DNA from: Plantago major
Taxonomy: Eukaryota; Streptophyta; Magnoliopsida; Lamiales; Plantaginaceae
Reading direction: 5' to 3'
Length of the DNA: 64,000 nucleotides
Assembly (NCBI GenBank): GCA_026545765.1
Contig: CM048839.1
Span: 22,754,566 to 22,818,565, forward strand
The translations under genes and the position numbers were made by a program. The notes under the pieces are model-generated. The model saw only the letters and a program-made list of their open reading frames with translations, did not search any database and was not told where the DNA came from. Below are positions 11,520 through 23,839 of this stretch, piece by piece (the stretch's first letter is position 1; each line of letters starts with the position of its first letter).

Positions 11520-12074
11520 AGTTAATGTGTGTTTGATGAGAGTATCTGCTCGTTTTGTGAAGGGATTACGTATTCAATTTTTTTCGCAAAATGTCGTAAC
11601 AAAAATCTCATACCAATTAATTCACTAAGTTGATTCTCAATTGTTTCAAAGGAATTACATTATAATATCTTTTAAATGTTCTAGTACATAGAACCAACCA
11701 CGAATCTATGGTTTATTATTAGCTAACTCCTCTGGCACCATCCTAATTGGTTTAATTTGTTATACAATACAACACGTGAAGCATATCGTACAAGTGTGAT
11801 ACAACTATTAAAGCACCACTAATGACTATGATGTAGCAAGAAATAAACATAAGTTTGAGTAAAGTGTAAAATTAACACCAAGGGTTAGAAATTTGTTCTA
11901 GATTTCAATATTAATTGTGTAGGTAAATACATACAGATCCTGGTATAGCTATAGCTGATAAGAAAGTTAATTGCACATAGATGAATTGTTGCCCAAAGTA
12001 GAAGAAATTTTCTGAGGAATACACCAAAATTAATGCATGGCTAGTCTGCTCATAAATGTGCTTTGACCTCTCAT
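11520..12074. other. Upstream region of the MADS-box gene
   Basis: AT-rich intergenic DNA with no recognised gene or element. It probably contains the distal promoter of the gene starting at 12138. Confidence 0.4.
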
Positions 12075-12082
12075 GTATAAAT
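12075..12082 (+). promoter_or_regulatory. Candidate TATA box of the MADS-box gene
   Basis: TATAAATA lies 56-63 bases upstream of the ATG at 12138, which would give a short 5' leader. A TTTGACC W-box-like motif sits just upstream (12060-12066). This is inferred from position only. Confidence 0.4.
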
Positions 12083-12137
12083 AACCAAACGAACTGACAA
12101 TCTCTCATTCCTTTTGTTTCTTTTGTTGAAAAATATA

Positions 12138-15100
12138 ATGGGTCGAAAGAAACTTGCAGTGAAGAAGATTGAGAACCTTGCAGCTCGCCAAACAACATTT
12201 TTCAAACGCAAAGATGGCATTTTGAGAAAGGCTAGTGAGCTCTCTGTTTTATGTGATACGGATGTTGGCCTTATCATGTTCGCCCCATCCGGTCACGTTG
12301 TTACCTTTTCTGGTTCGAAAAGGCTGAGGTTGTTGTTGATTTATCTGAGTTTTAATTTACTTTATATATGATAGACTATGAGTAATACTTTGATTTTCAT
12401 GTTCTTTGATTTATCAGGGTTGAGGATATCTTCCTCCAATTTGTTGATCGTCCTGATGAACTCAGGGGAGGGTATGTCCAATATCATATGTGCGTTTAAA
12501 TTTCTTGCAGTTGTCAAGTGTTGTGTTGTCTAATGATCTCTCTTTTATGCTTTGCATGCAGGCCTATTTCCAATGGAGAGGTAACACAAATCCTTCAGTT
12601 TATGTGTCTGTTTGTCAAAACGAACCCATAAGGTTGACTAATGGCTAATAAAATGACTGACAACCAACCGAACCGATCGCCTTATTTTTCTGAAAAGTTT
12701 TAGTGTGAATGACCTTTTAAATCATTCAATTTGTTGTTCTTCATTAAACATAATTATTACAGACAAATTAAATCACCTTAATTATTTTAATCAAATAAGA
12801 TAAAATCATAAGATAACTTGAGATGAAACTATGAGATAAGTGGATAATAAACACATGCCGAACACACACCAACTCATAAAACTAGTGTTTGGTATAGACA
12901 AGGAAGCATCAATACGTTTCAACACCACAGTATTTTTGTTAAATACGTATTACATACACATACTTCTGAATACGTTGAAAAAACGTATTCTATCAGATTT
13001 CCTGGATAAGATTGATCTTGAAAGAGTTTTCTGTCTACAAGACACATCATATTTTAATTAAATAGGCAAAGTTGAAAAGAGTCCTGATTTATCAAACAAT
13101 TTGATTAATTATAAAGTCCTAATCCTGCAATATAAGGAGTCCATATCATTAAAACATGAATAGAAATGTAAACAAATAAATAGATACTTAACGGTATTTT
13201 TAACGTATTCGTATTTTAATATTTTAAATTTTGACGTATTTCGTATTCGTATTGTATTTATTCACATATTCGTATTGGTGCTTCTTAGGGTATAGAGTAT
13301 ATATTTTGATTTAAAGAGAAATTTAGGTGTTTTTAATTAATCAATTTTTTTTTTAATTTTAGTCATAAACCAGACACTCTCAATGTTTCTTGATTTTAAA
13401 ACCTTGTGATTAGCTTATTCGTATATATATTTTTTGTAATTAATCTTATTTAATTAACACCAAATGTTTCTGGTTTTGTTTACATTTGTAGTTTTTGTCT
13501 CAAAAGCTGAGGCAAGCCAAGTACGAAGGCGAAATGCTGGACAAAATAGCAATGTAAATGCTCATATTTCTAAATATTATTTCGTTTAAAGTTCTTAACA
13601 ATGTGTATGTGTAGCTAGCTCTGTATATTTATTCAATTTTGATGATTCTAATGAGTTGTTGTGCTTTGACATGAACAAACCACGTTTGCTGATTCATATT
13701 CAATGGAGTTCAGTATAGAGGTACGAGTTTGTTATTCATTTTTCAAAGAATGCTTTTAATTAGTCAACAAAAAGAAAACAAAATAGCAAAAAGAAATGAT
13801 TCCCCATATCCTTTATATTTGAGAGCCTATTAGATACAAGTGACCATGAAAGTCGGGGCTCTCGAAAAGAAGTTTGAGATTTGTTTCTCCAATCTTTAGG
13901 ATTCAGAAAGTCTAAAAGTCTAGATTTTATTCTACATTTGCATCATATCTAAGATAACAAATACAAATATTTGTCTAGAAGTGATTTAGTTATCATGTAG
14001 ATACATAAAAGTGTTATGCCAATTACTAGTTTATGAATTCCAAAAATGTAATTTTATGAATTTCAGGAGCTTGAAGAAAAGCTTGACAAACTCACAAGGC
14101 GACAACGTGAGGCTCAGGATAAAATGCGGTGAGTTTTTGAGCAAACCATTGTACATTAATTAGTAACTATATAGTTTAGATCATTTAATTTAATTTTTTG
14201 ATTTTCTAATTTTGGTCCGCGTAATTAATTGATGTAATTCTGAAGCACTGAAGCAATTATATATCTGATGAAATCATAGGTACTATGAACCTGATGTTGA
14301 GAACATTAGAACAGGTCTTGAAGCTGAAGTGGCTCTGCAGTTTCTTACAAGTGCTATTAATCGCTTAGAGGTATCTAAAGTAAGTCATTCATGTTTCTTA
14401 TTTGCAATTAATAGACTTATGAATGTGTATTGTCCTGGTACGTAATTACCCTATTGTATTGTCGTGTTCGATAATACCAAAAGTAACCTTATCCGAAGAG
14501 TTAAACTATTACACATGTATGTTCGTCGCGTGTCATGTTATACGTAGAATTCCACTTATAAGTAGCCCATGTTTTGATTCTTTACCACAAGAAAATTCAT
14601 TGTGCTTCCACCTAGTATGCTTACCAAACACAATCACATAACTTGACCTCAATGTGTGGATTTCACAGTGTTGTGTATGGTAAGTGCACTTTGGTTAGCC
14701 AAATTTGTGTAAAAAGGTCCATCAAACATAAAGTCATTTACTTTCAGGCACCATATTCAAAGGCCAAGGCTTATGCCTATGTCATAATGTTTGTTGCTAG
14801 TCGTATTGTGAAACTCGAACATGAAAAGGCAAGTATGACGAAATACTTAAATGTATATAAAGGGATCGAATTACTTTGGCAAAACCAGTTTTTCTTACAT
14901 ACTAATAGTACTTATTAGATCAAACTATATAGTATACCACAATCCTCCAAGTGTGTGATTACCTAATTTACATAAAACTGATTCTTCCAAGAATTACTCA
15001 AACCAATATATAATTATTCCTAAATATCATCCTATCTTATGTGTATGTAGACCAAGCTGCTTGGAAGCAAAGTTGTTCCCCAAAGGACTGAAAATGCAGA

Positions 15101-15595
15101 GGTAAAATTATGATACTATCAAATGATCGATTAATGGTTAGCTGCAATAAAAAAAGTTACTATCTTTTATCTCATCTAGTAACACATTGCAAAGTGAATC
15201 ATATTGCCAAGTGAATCATTGCTTATAAGTTTATACTTATACATCTAAATTGTGATTCGTAGGAACAAACAGCTTTTGATCAACTGCTGGATGAGACTTC
15301 AATGACTGGCCAAAATGGTCATCCCAACACAAACATGTAATTCCTGTACTTTTATATTGGGTTACCCTATCAATTGAAATGGAACGAACTTGACTTCATT
15401 AAAACAAATCTCGAGTTCAAGCACTGTGTATGAAAAAGAAAACACGGGTGGGAGAGGCTTATAACTGAATTGTATATTTGTTTGTTTGTTACATACAGGG
15501 TGAGGCCAATGAATGAAAACCATCAGTTTGGAGCAGGCTCTACTCATCTGGGCGTTGCACAACAAAATACATGCGACAACTCCGAGGAGCAGTGA
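12138..15595 (+). CDS. MIKC*-type MADS-box transcription factor (AGL30/65/94-like)
   Basis: Ten exons fit GT-AG junctions and stay in frame: 12138-12328, 12418-12471, 12562-12580, 13492-13553, 13714-13720, 14067-14128, 14280-14379, 15051-15101, 15263-15336, 15499-15595. They encode 238 aa. Residues 1-60 are a MADS domain (MGRKKLAVKKIEN, RQTTFFKRKDGILRKASELS, CDTDVGLIMFAPSGH) that binds CArG-box DNA in the nucleus. Residues ~112-165 form a coiled-coil K-like region (ELEEKLDKLTRRQREAQDKM, YYEPDVENI), whose YYEPD motif is typical of the MIKC* (M-delta) class. MIKC* proteins usually work as heterodimers in pollen. This one is shorter than family members I know, which are roughly 300-390 aa. Exon 5 (7 nt) is a predicted microexon needed to keep frame. 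Exon 1 could alternatively end at 12322 with a GC donor, dropping two residues before VEDIF. Introns look uninterrupted except for a MITE in intron 3. It converges on the dead BAHD1 downstream. Confidence 0.82.
12899..13288. mobile_element. hAT-type MITE in intron 3 of the MADS-box gene
   Basis: Termini CAAGGAAGCATCAATACG and (reverse complement) CTAAGAAGCACCAATACG are inverted repeats. The element is flanked by a perfect 8 bp duplication GGTATAGA (12891-12898 and 13289-13296), the hAT hallmark. It is 390 bp, rich in ACGTATTC motifs, and has no coding sequence. Confidence 0.8.
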
Positions 15596-15868
15596 GCCAT
15601 TTCTAAAAGATACATGCACTACTTAATAAATTATTAATGGCAGCAATTTCTCATATACTCTTCTGTCTTTGCCCAATAATGGCTGCACATTTTTCACTTC
15701 AATTTTCAAAAGTGACTTATACCATATGATATGTTGTTACCTTTTCATGGATTGATTTTCCATCATTTATATATTATCCAATTTTTTCTTCCTGAATTTG
15801 AGATTGCAAATCACACAACAACAGTACATATGAATGAGTAGGTAAATTACATAGAATTACAATGTAGT
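15596..15868. other. Intergenic between convergent MADS-box gene and BAHD1
   Basis: Presumed 3' UTR/terminator region of the MADS-box gene. No other feature seen. Confidence 0.4.
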
Positions 15869-16303
15869 AGTAAAAGCTTCCATGAACTCTCTGCATCATT
15901 TCCCATAGCAACCAGACTCTCTTCTGCCAAGCAAACTTCAAAAATCAATCCCACCATCCTCCCCTGAAGGGTACACACTAATCAGTCCGTCATACTTCGA
16001 TCCTGGGCCGCTTCTAATCGCAACAGGCTTCCCCCACCTGAAATCCACACCGAACACATATGTCGTGGCGTGCTCCCTATTATGACAAACCGTTTTAGTA
16101 GCTCAGGATCAATATTAATTAGCTCAAGTTTTTTCCCAATATCTTGTAAAAATTGGTCCCTTTTTTGTGCACTCACTACTTTGTTTATCTCCAATGCGTC
16201 CCAACCGGAGTCCTTTATACACCAAATTCTTGCTCTCCATACTCACAAGGCCTGCTTGCATAAATCGCATTTTCCGAAGTAAATATCAGGCAGGGGAAGC
16301 CTC
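15869..16303 (-). pseudogene. BAHD1, C-terminal part of a split BAHD acyltransferase pseudogene
   Basis: Minus-strand sequence aligns to the last third of BAHD2 (28079-29389). EINKVVSAQ, LQDIGKKLELI and the segment around the DFGWG structural motif are recognisable. DFGWG reads as DFRWG after a frameshift just before it (near 16045-16065), and the end reads EFMQ... out of frame. The break at 16303 is the Ty3 insertion site: GCCTC (16299-16303) is the left target duplication, and the gene resumes at 26196. Confidence 0.85.
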
Positions 16304-16602
16304 TGTTAAGATCATAGACTCGATCTTTAGCTGTTTTGGAAGAAAGCGTGTTTAACTTTAGCGATTTAGCTGTTAGCAGTTGTAACTAATAAAGCCACAT
16401 GATTAAGATGCGTGGCGGATGATCGAACGGTACCTGTACACCGAGTTCGTCATCCTGGCTTTCACTATAAATCAGCTCAATTCCTCTTTTGTAATTCATT
16501 ACGCAACTTTGATGATATAAATGGTTACTCAGCTCTACCATTTCGGTGAGTTTCTCTCTAGTTTTGATCGATATTCTCGTGATAGAATCATTGATCGTAA
16601 CA
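16304..16602 (+). repeat. 5' LTR of the Ty3 element
   Basis: 299 bp, TG...CA. ATTTGGTACCAAAGCAGG follows immediately (16603-16619), a diverged tRNA primer-binding site. Confidence 0.92.
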
Positions 16603-16638
16603 TTTGGTACCAAAGCAGGTCCTTCCGCTCAATCAGCT

Positions 16639-18244
16639 ATGGTGAAGCCTAATCATTATGCTCGAATCGATCAATTAGAGGTTGATGTTGGTGAATTGAA
16701 GACGAGTTTGGGTAATATGGAAGGAACTCAAGCTCAGATGAAGGATAATCAGGATCGGATAAGCGATATGCTTGAGGAGTTGCTACGCCGTAATCTAAGC
16801 CGGAGAAATGACACACCGCCAGCTGAAAATCAACGGAACGAAGGTAATCCTTCTGGTCATGCTCGTATTTCAGCTCCGCGTATGGATTTTTCTCGTTTTA
16901 GTCATGATAATCCTAGAGGTTGGTTGAGAAAATGCAACAAGTATTTCATGATTAATCCGATGAATGATGTGGATAAAGTGATTATGGCGGGTATGTACTA
17001 TGAAGGAGCAGTTGAGAATTGGTATATGGATAATATTGATGGTAGAGAATCGATTGGGTGGAACAAATTCATTGAGATGCTCATGACTCGTTTTGTGTCA
17101 ATTAAGAGTGAAAATCTAGTTGGAGAATTCAATAAACTGAAACAGAATGGATCTGTTGATGAGTATGTATGTAAATTTGATGAGCTGAAGTCATACATGA
17201 AGTACAAGCTTAATCAATTGGATGAGGAGTATTTTGTGAATAGTTTCATTAGTGGTCTGAAAGGTGAAATAAGACACATGGTGGAGCTACTTGCTCCTAC
17301 ATCCGTTGAACAATCTGTCGTTATGGCTAGAAAGCAAGAGGCATTGTTAGACGCAGTTGGAAAGGGGAAGATGAGTAGTAAACCTGTGTTAGGTGCTAAG
17401 AGCATAAAGTTTAGCTCTGATACTGTGAAAACTATTGGTAACAATGAGAAATCTGCATTTGTGAAGAAATTGTCTCAGGATGAGATTGATGATAGGAAGA
17501 AGAAGGGGTTATGCTTTAATTGTGATGAGCAATATACCTATGGTCACAAGTGTAGAAAATTGTTTGTGATAATAGTGAATGATGAGGAGGCACCTATTGT
17601 ATTGGAGGATCTATCTGGTGATAATATTGTGGGAGAGATAAGAATTTCTGCACATGCTGTTGGTAGTTGTGATGAAGCAGAAACTATTAAGGTGTTGGGA
17701 AAGGTTAAGAATGTGTGTCTCACTATTCTCATTGACTCAGGAAGTACTCATAGCTTCATAGATCCTCAAGCTGCAAAGAAAATCAACTGTGAGCTTGAGT
17801 CTACTAATCCACTATCAGTCTCAATAGCTGGTGGTGGCAGATTAAGGTGTGATGCTAAATGTACCAATTTCACTTGGGAAATGGCAAACCACCGTTTTAC
17901 AGCTACCGTGAATGTGTTAGCTCTTGGTGGTTATGACATGGTGCTTGGAGTGGATTTATTGAGAAGATTGTTGTTTGATTTTGAGAAGAACACAGTTAGT
18001 TTTAACTGGAAGGGTCAAGTGGTGGTTTTAAGGGGTGTGGAGCATGAGGTGGCCAGTATTAAAATGATCACAGGGAAGAAGTTGAAACAAACACTAGATA
18101 TGGGGAAGAGTGGGATACTAGGATGCTTCTTCTCATGGAAACCAGTTGTGATAGTGATGCTTCAATGGATGACATTGTTTTGCAACCATTATTGCAAGAA
18201 TTCAGGCATGTGTTTGATGAGCCAACACAACTACCACCTCATAG
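16639..18244 (+). pseudogene. Ty3 gag and aspartic protease region
   Basis: An open frame from ATG 16639 encodes gag: a coiled N-terminus, a retrotransposon gag capsid domain around FSHDNPRGWLRKCNKYF to EYVCKFDELKSYM, and a zinc knuckle CFNCDEQYTYGHKC near 17512-17553. The protease follows with active site IDSGSTHSFI (17732-17761) and a later ALGGYDMVLGVDLL. A frameshift near 18110 moves the continuation (FRHVFDEPTQLP) to another frame. The segment is cut at 18244 by the CACTA insertion; the original [12 protein letters not shown] reads across the two insertion flanks. Confidence 0.88.
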
Positions 18245-19059
18245 CACTACAAGAAAACAGGAATTTAGTAACTGATAAATCCGTTACTAAATCGTTACCA
18301 ATCCGATGCTAAATCTTTAGCTACAGATAATAAGTCCGTCTCAATTTTCATCGTCTCTAACAATTTATTAACGGATAAACTATCAGTTACTATTTAGTAA
18401 CGGATTTAGTAATGGATAGATCCGTTGGCCTTTTAGAGACGGATAATTATCCGTATCTAATAAGGTGATTTTGTTTTAATTTTAATTACATAATTCTGTG
18501 AGTTTAGTAACGGATTTAGAGACGGATAATAATAATTATTTTTTTAATTATAAATTAAATCCAGATTTAGAGACAGATAATTTATCCGTTACTAAATAGT
18601 AACGGATTTAGCGACGGATAATAATAATAATTTTTTTAATTATAAATTAAATCCAGATTTAGAGACGGATAAATTATCCGTTACTAAATAGTAACGGATT
18701 TAGCGACGAATAATTATTACTATTATTGTTTTTAGTTATAAATTAAATCCAGATTTAGAGACGAATAATTTATCCGTCTCTAAATTTGCAGATTATTATT
18801 TTTTTTTAAATTTTGATGCATGTTTACATATTTCACCTGTTTCACAAATATAATCTACGATAATAAATTCATAATAATTAAATTGTATTAATTAACAGAG
18901 AGCATTCGACGAATACAAATTAAACGTAATGAAATGAAATATTCGTACATAATCTAAAATAAGAAGTCAGAAAAACATAAGTCCAAACTAATTATCTTGG
19001 GGGCGGGCGGGGGGGGGGGGGGGTGTACATGGCCATGAAAGCCTCCATCCGCTGCTGAA

Positions 19060-20373
19060 GACGCAGGTAATCCTCCTATCGTTGAGCTAGCTGTTATCGG
19101 TGTTCATCCTGTTGTTTAGCTAGCTGCTCTTGCACCTCTGCCTGCACCCTTTCCTGCACCTGTGCTTGCACCAACTCCGAGACCTGCTCCTGTGTGAAAA
19201 TTGGTGGTCGGGTTAGCTGGGATGCTGAGTAGCTAGGATCAGCCAGTGCAGGGCCGTAACTTCCCAATCCATATACTCCACATGTACGAATAAACTGACA
19301 AATAAGATGTACACTTACCCATAGTGGTGCCTGGCCACCCCGGTACCATCAGACGGCGCAGACAGCCGGTTCTCTCTGTTCTGGTCCGCAGCCTGCTGGA
19401 CAGCGTTCCTTCTCCAGTACTCCTCCCAATGCTCCCACTCGGCCTCTCCCATCCAATGTGGCATCTTGCGTTTTCTTTTAGCATCGCTAATCATCTTCCT
19501 ATAAAAATCTGACCCCAGCGTCTCGAAGACAGGCCATATCCGGGGAATCAAGGCGTTGGGAATGAAGAAGTCTTTCTACATTCCCAATTCCACACAACAT
19601 CCAAATTACATAACGTAAATAAAGACATCAATTTAATAAGATAACACAACATATTCAATGGTGACTAACATATCACCCAAGTTCGGCGGCTAACATACAA
19701 CTCACATATAGTGGCTAACATACCACTCACATTGTCCTAAAATTTACTAACACAATGGTGACTAACATATCACCCAAATTCAGTGGCTAACATACCACTC
19801 ACATTAAAACAACAATTAAAACAACAAATAAAGCAATGTCAAATTTAAATTTACCTGCAACTCATTAAAGTGCTCTGCCTTCAGCCGGTCCGTGATCTTC
19901 GACCACTTCTCGCCCCCCGGGATCTCCCTCTTGGCCCTGATGATTTCACCGAGTTTTGATGAAACCTCGGGAGGCCATAACCTGTTATCAATGTATAAGA
20001 TGCAAGAAACGAATATTAATTAGTATGGTACAACAATGAAGAGACATAAATTATCTTAAGTTATGTTCTATATACAAATGCATAATACTTACTTCGATGG
20101 GCCGTTTGGGAACATCACAGGCTTCCCCTACCACACCGCTCCGGGTACATACTCGGTGAAGGGACACCCGTCATCTGGTAAGTTACCCCAGACCGATGTC
20201 GAGCTCCTGCTTGAACTCGGTGGGGTCTCAGGAACCGCAGACCGGCTGCTTTGACTTGGACCCTCAAACTCCTCTGACTCTGAACCTCCTGCTCGACTAC
20301 CCTCCGCCTGGCTACCACCAGGTAACCTACTACATGGGGGAGGAACGTATGTAGGTTTCCTTTGTCGCGGCAT
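19060..20373 (-). pseudogene. CACTA 1 second protein, Transposase_24-like, broken
   Basis: Minus-strand pieces in order: MPRQRKPTYVPPP from 20373 with Ser-rich DDGCPFTEYVPG; a PPEVSSKLGEIIRAKREIPG block near 19975-19915; FLIPNALIPRIWPVFETLGS and DAKRKRKMPHWMGEAEWEHW (19570-19430); and a C-terminal coiled/Gln-rich tail (19260-19020). The same order occurs in CACTA 2. The family is the uncharacterised plant En/Spm-associated protein (Transposase_24 type); its role in transposition is not established here. Exon limits are uncertain and stops occur. Confidence 0.6.
19660..19835. repeat. Short tandem repeat in CACTA 1
   Basis: Units GGTGACTAACATATCACCCA and GTGGCTAACATACCACTCA alternate two to three times. 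The same minisatellite is expanded in CACTA 2 at 60300-60500 and 61570-61880. Confidence 0.75.
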
Positions 20374-20613
20374 CTGCAAAAACATGCAACAAATACAGGA
20401 AAAATGTGTTAGTATACAACTACATGTAAAACATATATACATTTGACTCGTAATAAATCACAAAGACTTGGTATTATCAACAACTAACTATATATATACA
20501 TAATCTACCCTACACATATTTTGACTCGTAATAAATCAAAAGGACTTGGTATTATCAACAACTAACTATATATATACATAATCTACCCTACACATATTTT
20601 GACTCGTAATAAA

Positions 20614-20730
20614 TCACAAAGCAGTCTGTGTCTGAGCAAATGCGATGAAGGCTTCAACCCCTTCCACAAAACTAGACTGAACTCTGCCATTAACAGTACG
20701 ACAGTACATCCATGAACGATCGGAATCCAT
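20614..20730 (-). pseudogene. Truncated TNP2 N-terminus (transposase-associated domain) of CACTA 1
   Basis: MDSDRSWMYCRTVNGRVQSS, then VEGVEAFIAFAQTQTA, ends at a stop. This matches the first ~38 residues of the longer copy at 62555-63296, but the Cys-rich remainder and the catalytic domain are deleted. Confidence 0.8.
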
Positions 20731-21802
20731 TGAATGATTAACCTGACACGTCTGAATTTATTAGATTTATAACTATACGCATTACGCATTGAATTTCATT
20801 ACAATTCCAATTCGTTGGTCTATAATTACATTGTTAATTATAATACGTTAAGATTAAATTTATTTTTATAAATTTTAAATTTCCAGTTAACTATTAAAAT
20901 TACGAATTGTAGATTAAAATAGTAGTAATTCTTTCTAAGTTAATACGAGTCAATTATACTACAACCACCAAAATCACTAAATGGTCTCCAAACACTCAAC
21001 CAAATCTTACTAATCCTGCTACATATACGAAAATATCAAATTAAATACCATACATACTTACAAACATCCTTACATGATACTAACAATTCAATTTCACAAT
21101 AAATATATCAATTGAACAACCTCAAGCTTAACACACTACTTAATATAAGCTAAACTAGCTAGTAGAAACTTCTAAAAACATACAATTGCTCGAAATTAGC
21201 AAAAAATCCCAAATTTAACAAAGTAAGGGTTTTAGACTAATACCTTCAATTACGGGAAAAATAGCCGAAGAAGGATGAAATTGAATGGCCACCCTAGTTC
21301 CTTGTTCAACGAGCTTCGAAAAAAGTCCAAGATTGGCCGGAATAGTGGAGTTTTGATCGAAGTTGAGCTAGGGGCGAAAATGGCGAGTGAAGAGAAGAAA
21401 GGAGAAGCAAAAGTGATATGGGGAAGATCGGCTGCTGTTCCCGTGTCATTGACTTTAGTAACGGATAGCCTCAACTTTTTTTTTATTTTTTTAATTAGTC
21501 AACAGGCATTATTAACGACGGATAGTTTATCCGTAACTAAATAGTAACAGATAGCCTTATCCGTTACTAAGCTTCTTTTTTTATTTTTTTAAAATTAGTC
21601 AACAGACAGTTTAAAGATGGATAGGCTATCCGTTACTATTTAGTAACGGATAAATTATCCGTTACTATTTAGTAACGGATTAGTGACGGATTGAGCAAAT
21701 CGCTCAATCCGTCGCTAATCAATGCCGATTCGTTACTATTTAGTAACTGATAATATCCGTTACTAAAATTCGTTACTATTCGGCAGTTTTCTTGTAGTGT
21801 AG

Positions 21803-22190
21803 ATCTTGTGATCACAAGATTACTCTAAAAACTGGCACAAAACCATTCAAGCAAAGACCATACAAGTATTCTTTTATGCAAAGGAAAGAAATTGAAAAGA
21901 TTGTTCATGAGTTGCTTGAAACTGGTTTCATACAACCTAGTCATAGTCCATATAGTAGTCCAGTGTTAATGGTGAAGAAGAAAGATGGGACATGGAGGAT
22001 GTGTGTGGATTATAGAAAGCTTAATACTCTCACTGACAGTTATCCCATACCTTGATAGATGATCTACTGGATGAATTGGGAGCAGCCTTAGTATTTTCTA
22101 AGCTTGATTTGAGATCTGGATATCATCAAATCAGAGTCAATGTGGATGACATTGGTAAAACTGCATTTGTTACAGATTCAGGTTTGTATG
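21803..22190 (+). pseudogene. Ty3 reverse transcriptase, N-terminal part
   Basis: Reads [37 protein letters not shown] and [17 protein letters not shown] frameshift at about 22052 (one T lost before IDDLLDELG) follows, then [15 protein letters not shown]. Interrupted at 22190 by a solo LTR with duplication GTATG. Confidence 0.9.
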
Positions 22191-23834
22191 TGTTAGTAAT
22201 ATCTGTTTAGATTTTGATCAGCAACCTAATGACTTATATTAGCTCAGAAAGGTGATTAGTACTCTTGGTTCACTTGAACACTGTAAAAGAGGAAACTCAC
22301 TAAGTATGATAGTCTAGCAAATCTTGTATAGGATGTTAGGTCTCGAAATGTAATTTTTATTTTATGAAGAAGACCAAGAAGAAGACATCCGGCAGGAAAA
22401 GTTCAACAATTTTGAAGACTTGAAGATTGCACAAGATTGCTGAGGACAAAGGTTTTTCAGATACCTATGACCAGATATCTTGAAGACCTGCGTTTTAAAT
22501 AAACAATGTTACAAGAGATATCTGAGAACTAAAAGGTTTCTGAAACAAGGAAAGTGCCCACAGATATCTACACTCAGATACCTTGGACATAAACTATGTT
22601 TCTGAAAAGAAATATTTTATAACAAAGTTGTTTCAACAAGTGGTATCTGGAGTTGTGATAATCTATGGAAAAGAACATGCAAAGCTTCAGAGAACTCTGA
22701 TAGAATAAGATCTCTGATACAATGCATAGTTCCGTTGGCACTATAGGACAAATCATAGTACAGTGCATTAAATGCGCGGACAGAAATGTCTGAACAAAAA
22801 CGGTAGCTTCTGAAAAAGAAGACAAACCTGCTACAGTACTATACTCAGATATCAATAGTTTGTATTTGATTTAAGCCTAACGGATACTATTCAAACGACA
22901 CTCAAATTCATCTATAAATATCAACACTTAGACTGCTTGAGAACACACACAGAACTTACACCAAGAACACTGAATACTCACACAAGCTCTCTCAAGCATA
23001 CTACTTACCTTCAAGCTTTCTGTTGCGACCAAAGCTCTTGATTCTAAGTAGCACAAAAGTTCTAAGTGTCCTGATCCTTAACAAGCATTGTTATTTGTGA
23101 AAGAGTTGAACTAAGATTTCATATCTGAGTTTCATTCTCTTAAACACTTATCATAGACTTGGGTCAGTAAAGAACAAGATACCATACATTGCAAAGTGTA
23201 TTAAGTATACTTGATTCATAGAGCTATCTGAATAACTGAACAAGTTATTAAAGAAGCTCACGACAATTATTTAACCAACACCTTAATCGGCGTGGAGTAC
23301 AGGAAGTAGTTAGTTTGGGAAACTAAGGAATAACTCCAAGGTTATTGAGCACAGGAAGTACTTAGTTTGGGAAACTAAGGAATAGCTCAAAAGGTTTCTG
23401 AGTACAGGAAGTACTTGGCTGTGAAAGCCGGGGAATAACTCAGGGGGAACACTCGGTTGGGAACCTATTGTATTTAGGAATCAAGAGAAGATATTTGTAA
23501 GGTTACATCATTTATCTGTCTTAGTGGATTCTAGGTCTGAGAAACGCCGAAGTGGATTAGTTGAAGGAGGATTACGCCACCTTCAGATACCACTATAAAA
23601 AGACTTGTGTTATTTACTTTCTGCAGTTTATTACTTGCTTTACTTATCTTGCAAAGTACTTACACTTATCTTGCTGAGCACGTGCACTTATCACAGAAAA
23701 GTCTTCCGCTCTCTGAAATTAAGTATCAGATATCTTCACAGATATCTAAGAAACTGTGTTTATCGACATAAGTTTTAAAAGACAATTCACCCCCCCCCCC
23801 CTAGTCTTTTACTTTGCCGTTATCTGGACCAACA
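22191..23834 (+). repeat. Large solo LTR inserted in Ty3 RT (probably Ty1/copia class)
   Basis: The segment is 1644 bp, starts TGTTAGTAATATC and ends GGACCAACA, with perfect 5 bp duplication GTATG (22186-22190 and 23835-23839). Removing it restores the RT reading ...[15 protein letters not shown] poly-C stretch TTCACCCCCCCCCC (23786-23801) near the end is characteristic of some copia/SIRE-type LTRs. No coding sequence or internal primer-binding site was found, hence a solo LTR. Confidence 0.85.
23290..23440 (+). repeat. Three tandem ~55 bp units within the solo LTR
   Basis: The units share GAGTACAGGAAGTA(C/G)TTAG and GGGAAACTAAGGAATA(A/G)CTC, with small differences. Confidence 0.75.
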
Positions 23835-23839
23835 GTATG

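Larger units (their letters stand above)
18245..21799 (-). mobile_element. CACTA (En/Spm) transposon 1, non-autonomous, nested in Ty3 pol
   Basis: Termini CACTACAAGAAAACAGG and (reverse complement) CACTACAAGAAAACTGCC are flanked by TSD TAG (18242-18244 and 21800-21802). Subterminal arrays of GTAACGGATTTAG / GACGGATAAATTATCC (18270-18790, 21455-21785) are typical protein-binding repeats of CACTA elements. The interior, on the minus strand, has a truncated TNP2 N-terminus and fragments of a second protein. The TNP2 catalytic core is absent, so it would need a helper. Confidence 0.92.

Noticed and set aside
16546..18312. A single 588 aa host protein
   Set aside because: It is Ty3 gag-protease; the first codons lie in the LTR and the last ones come from the CACTA insertion.
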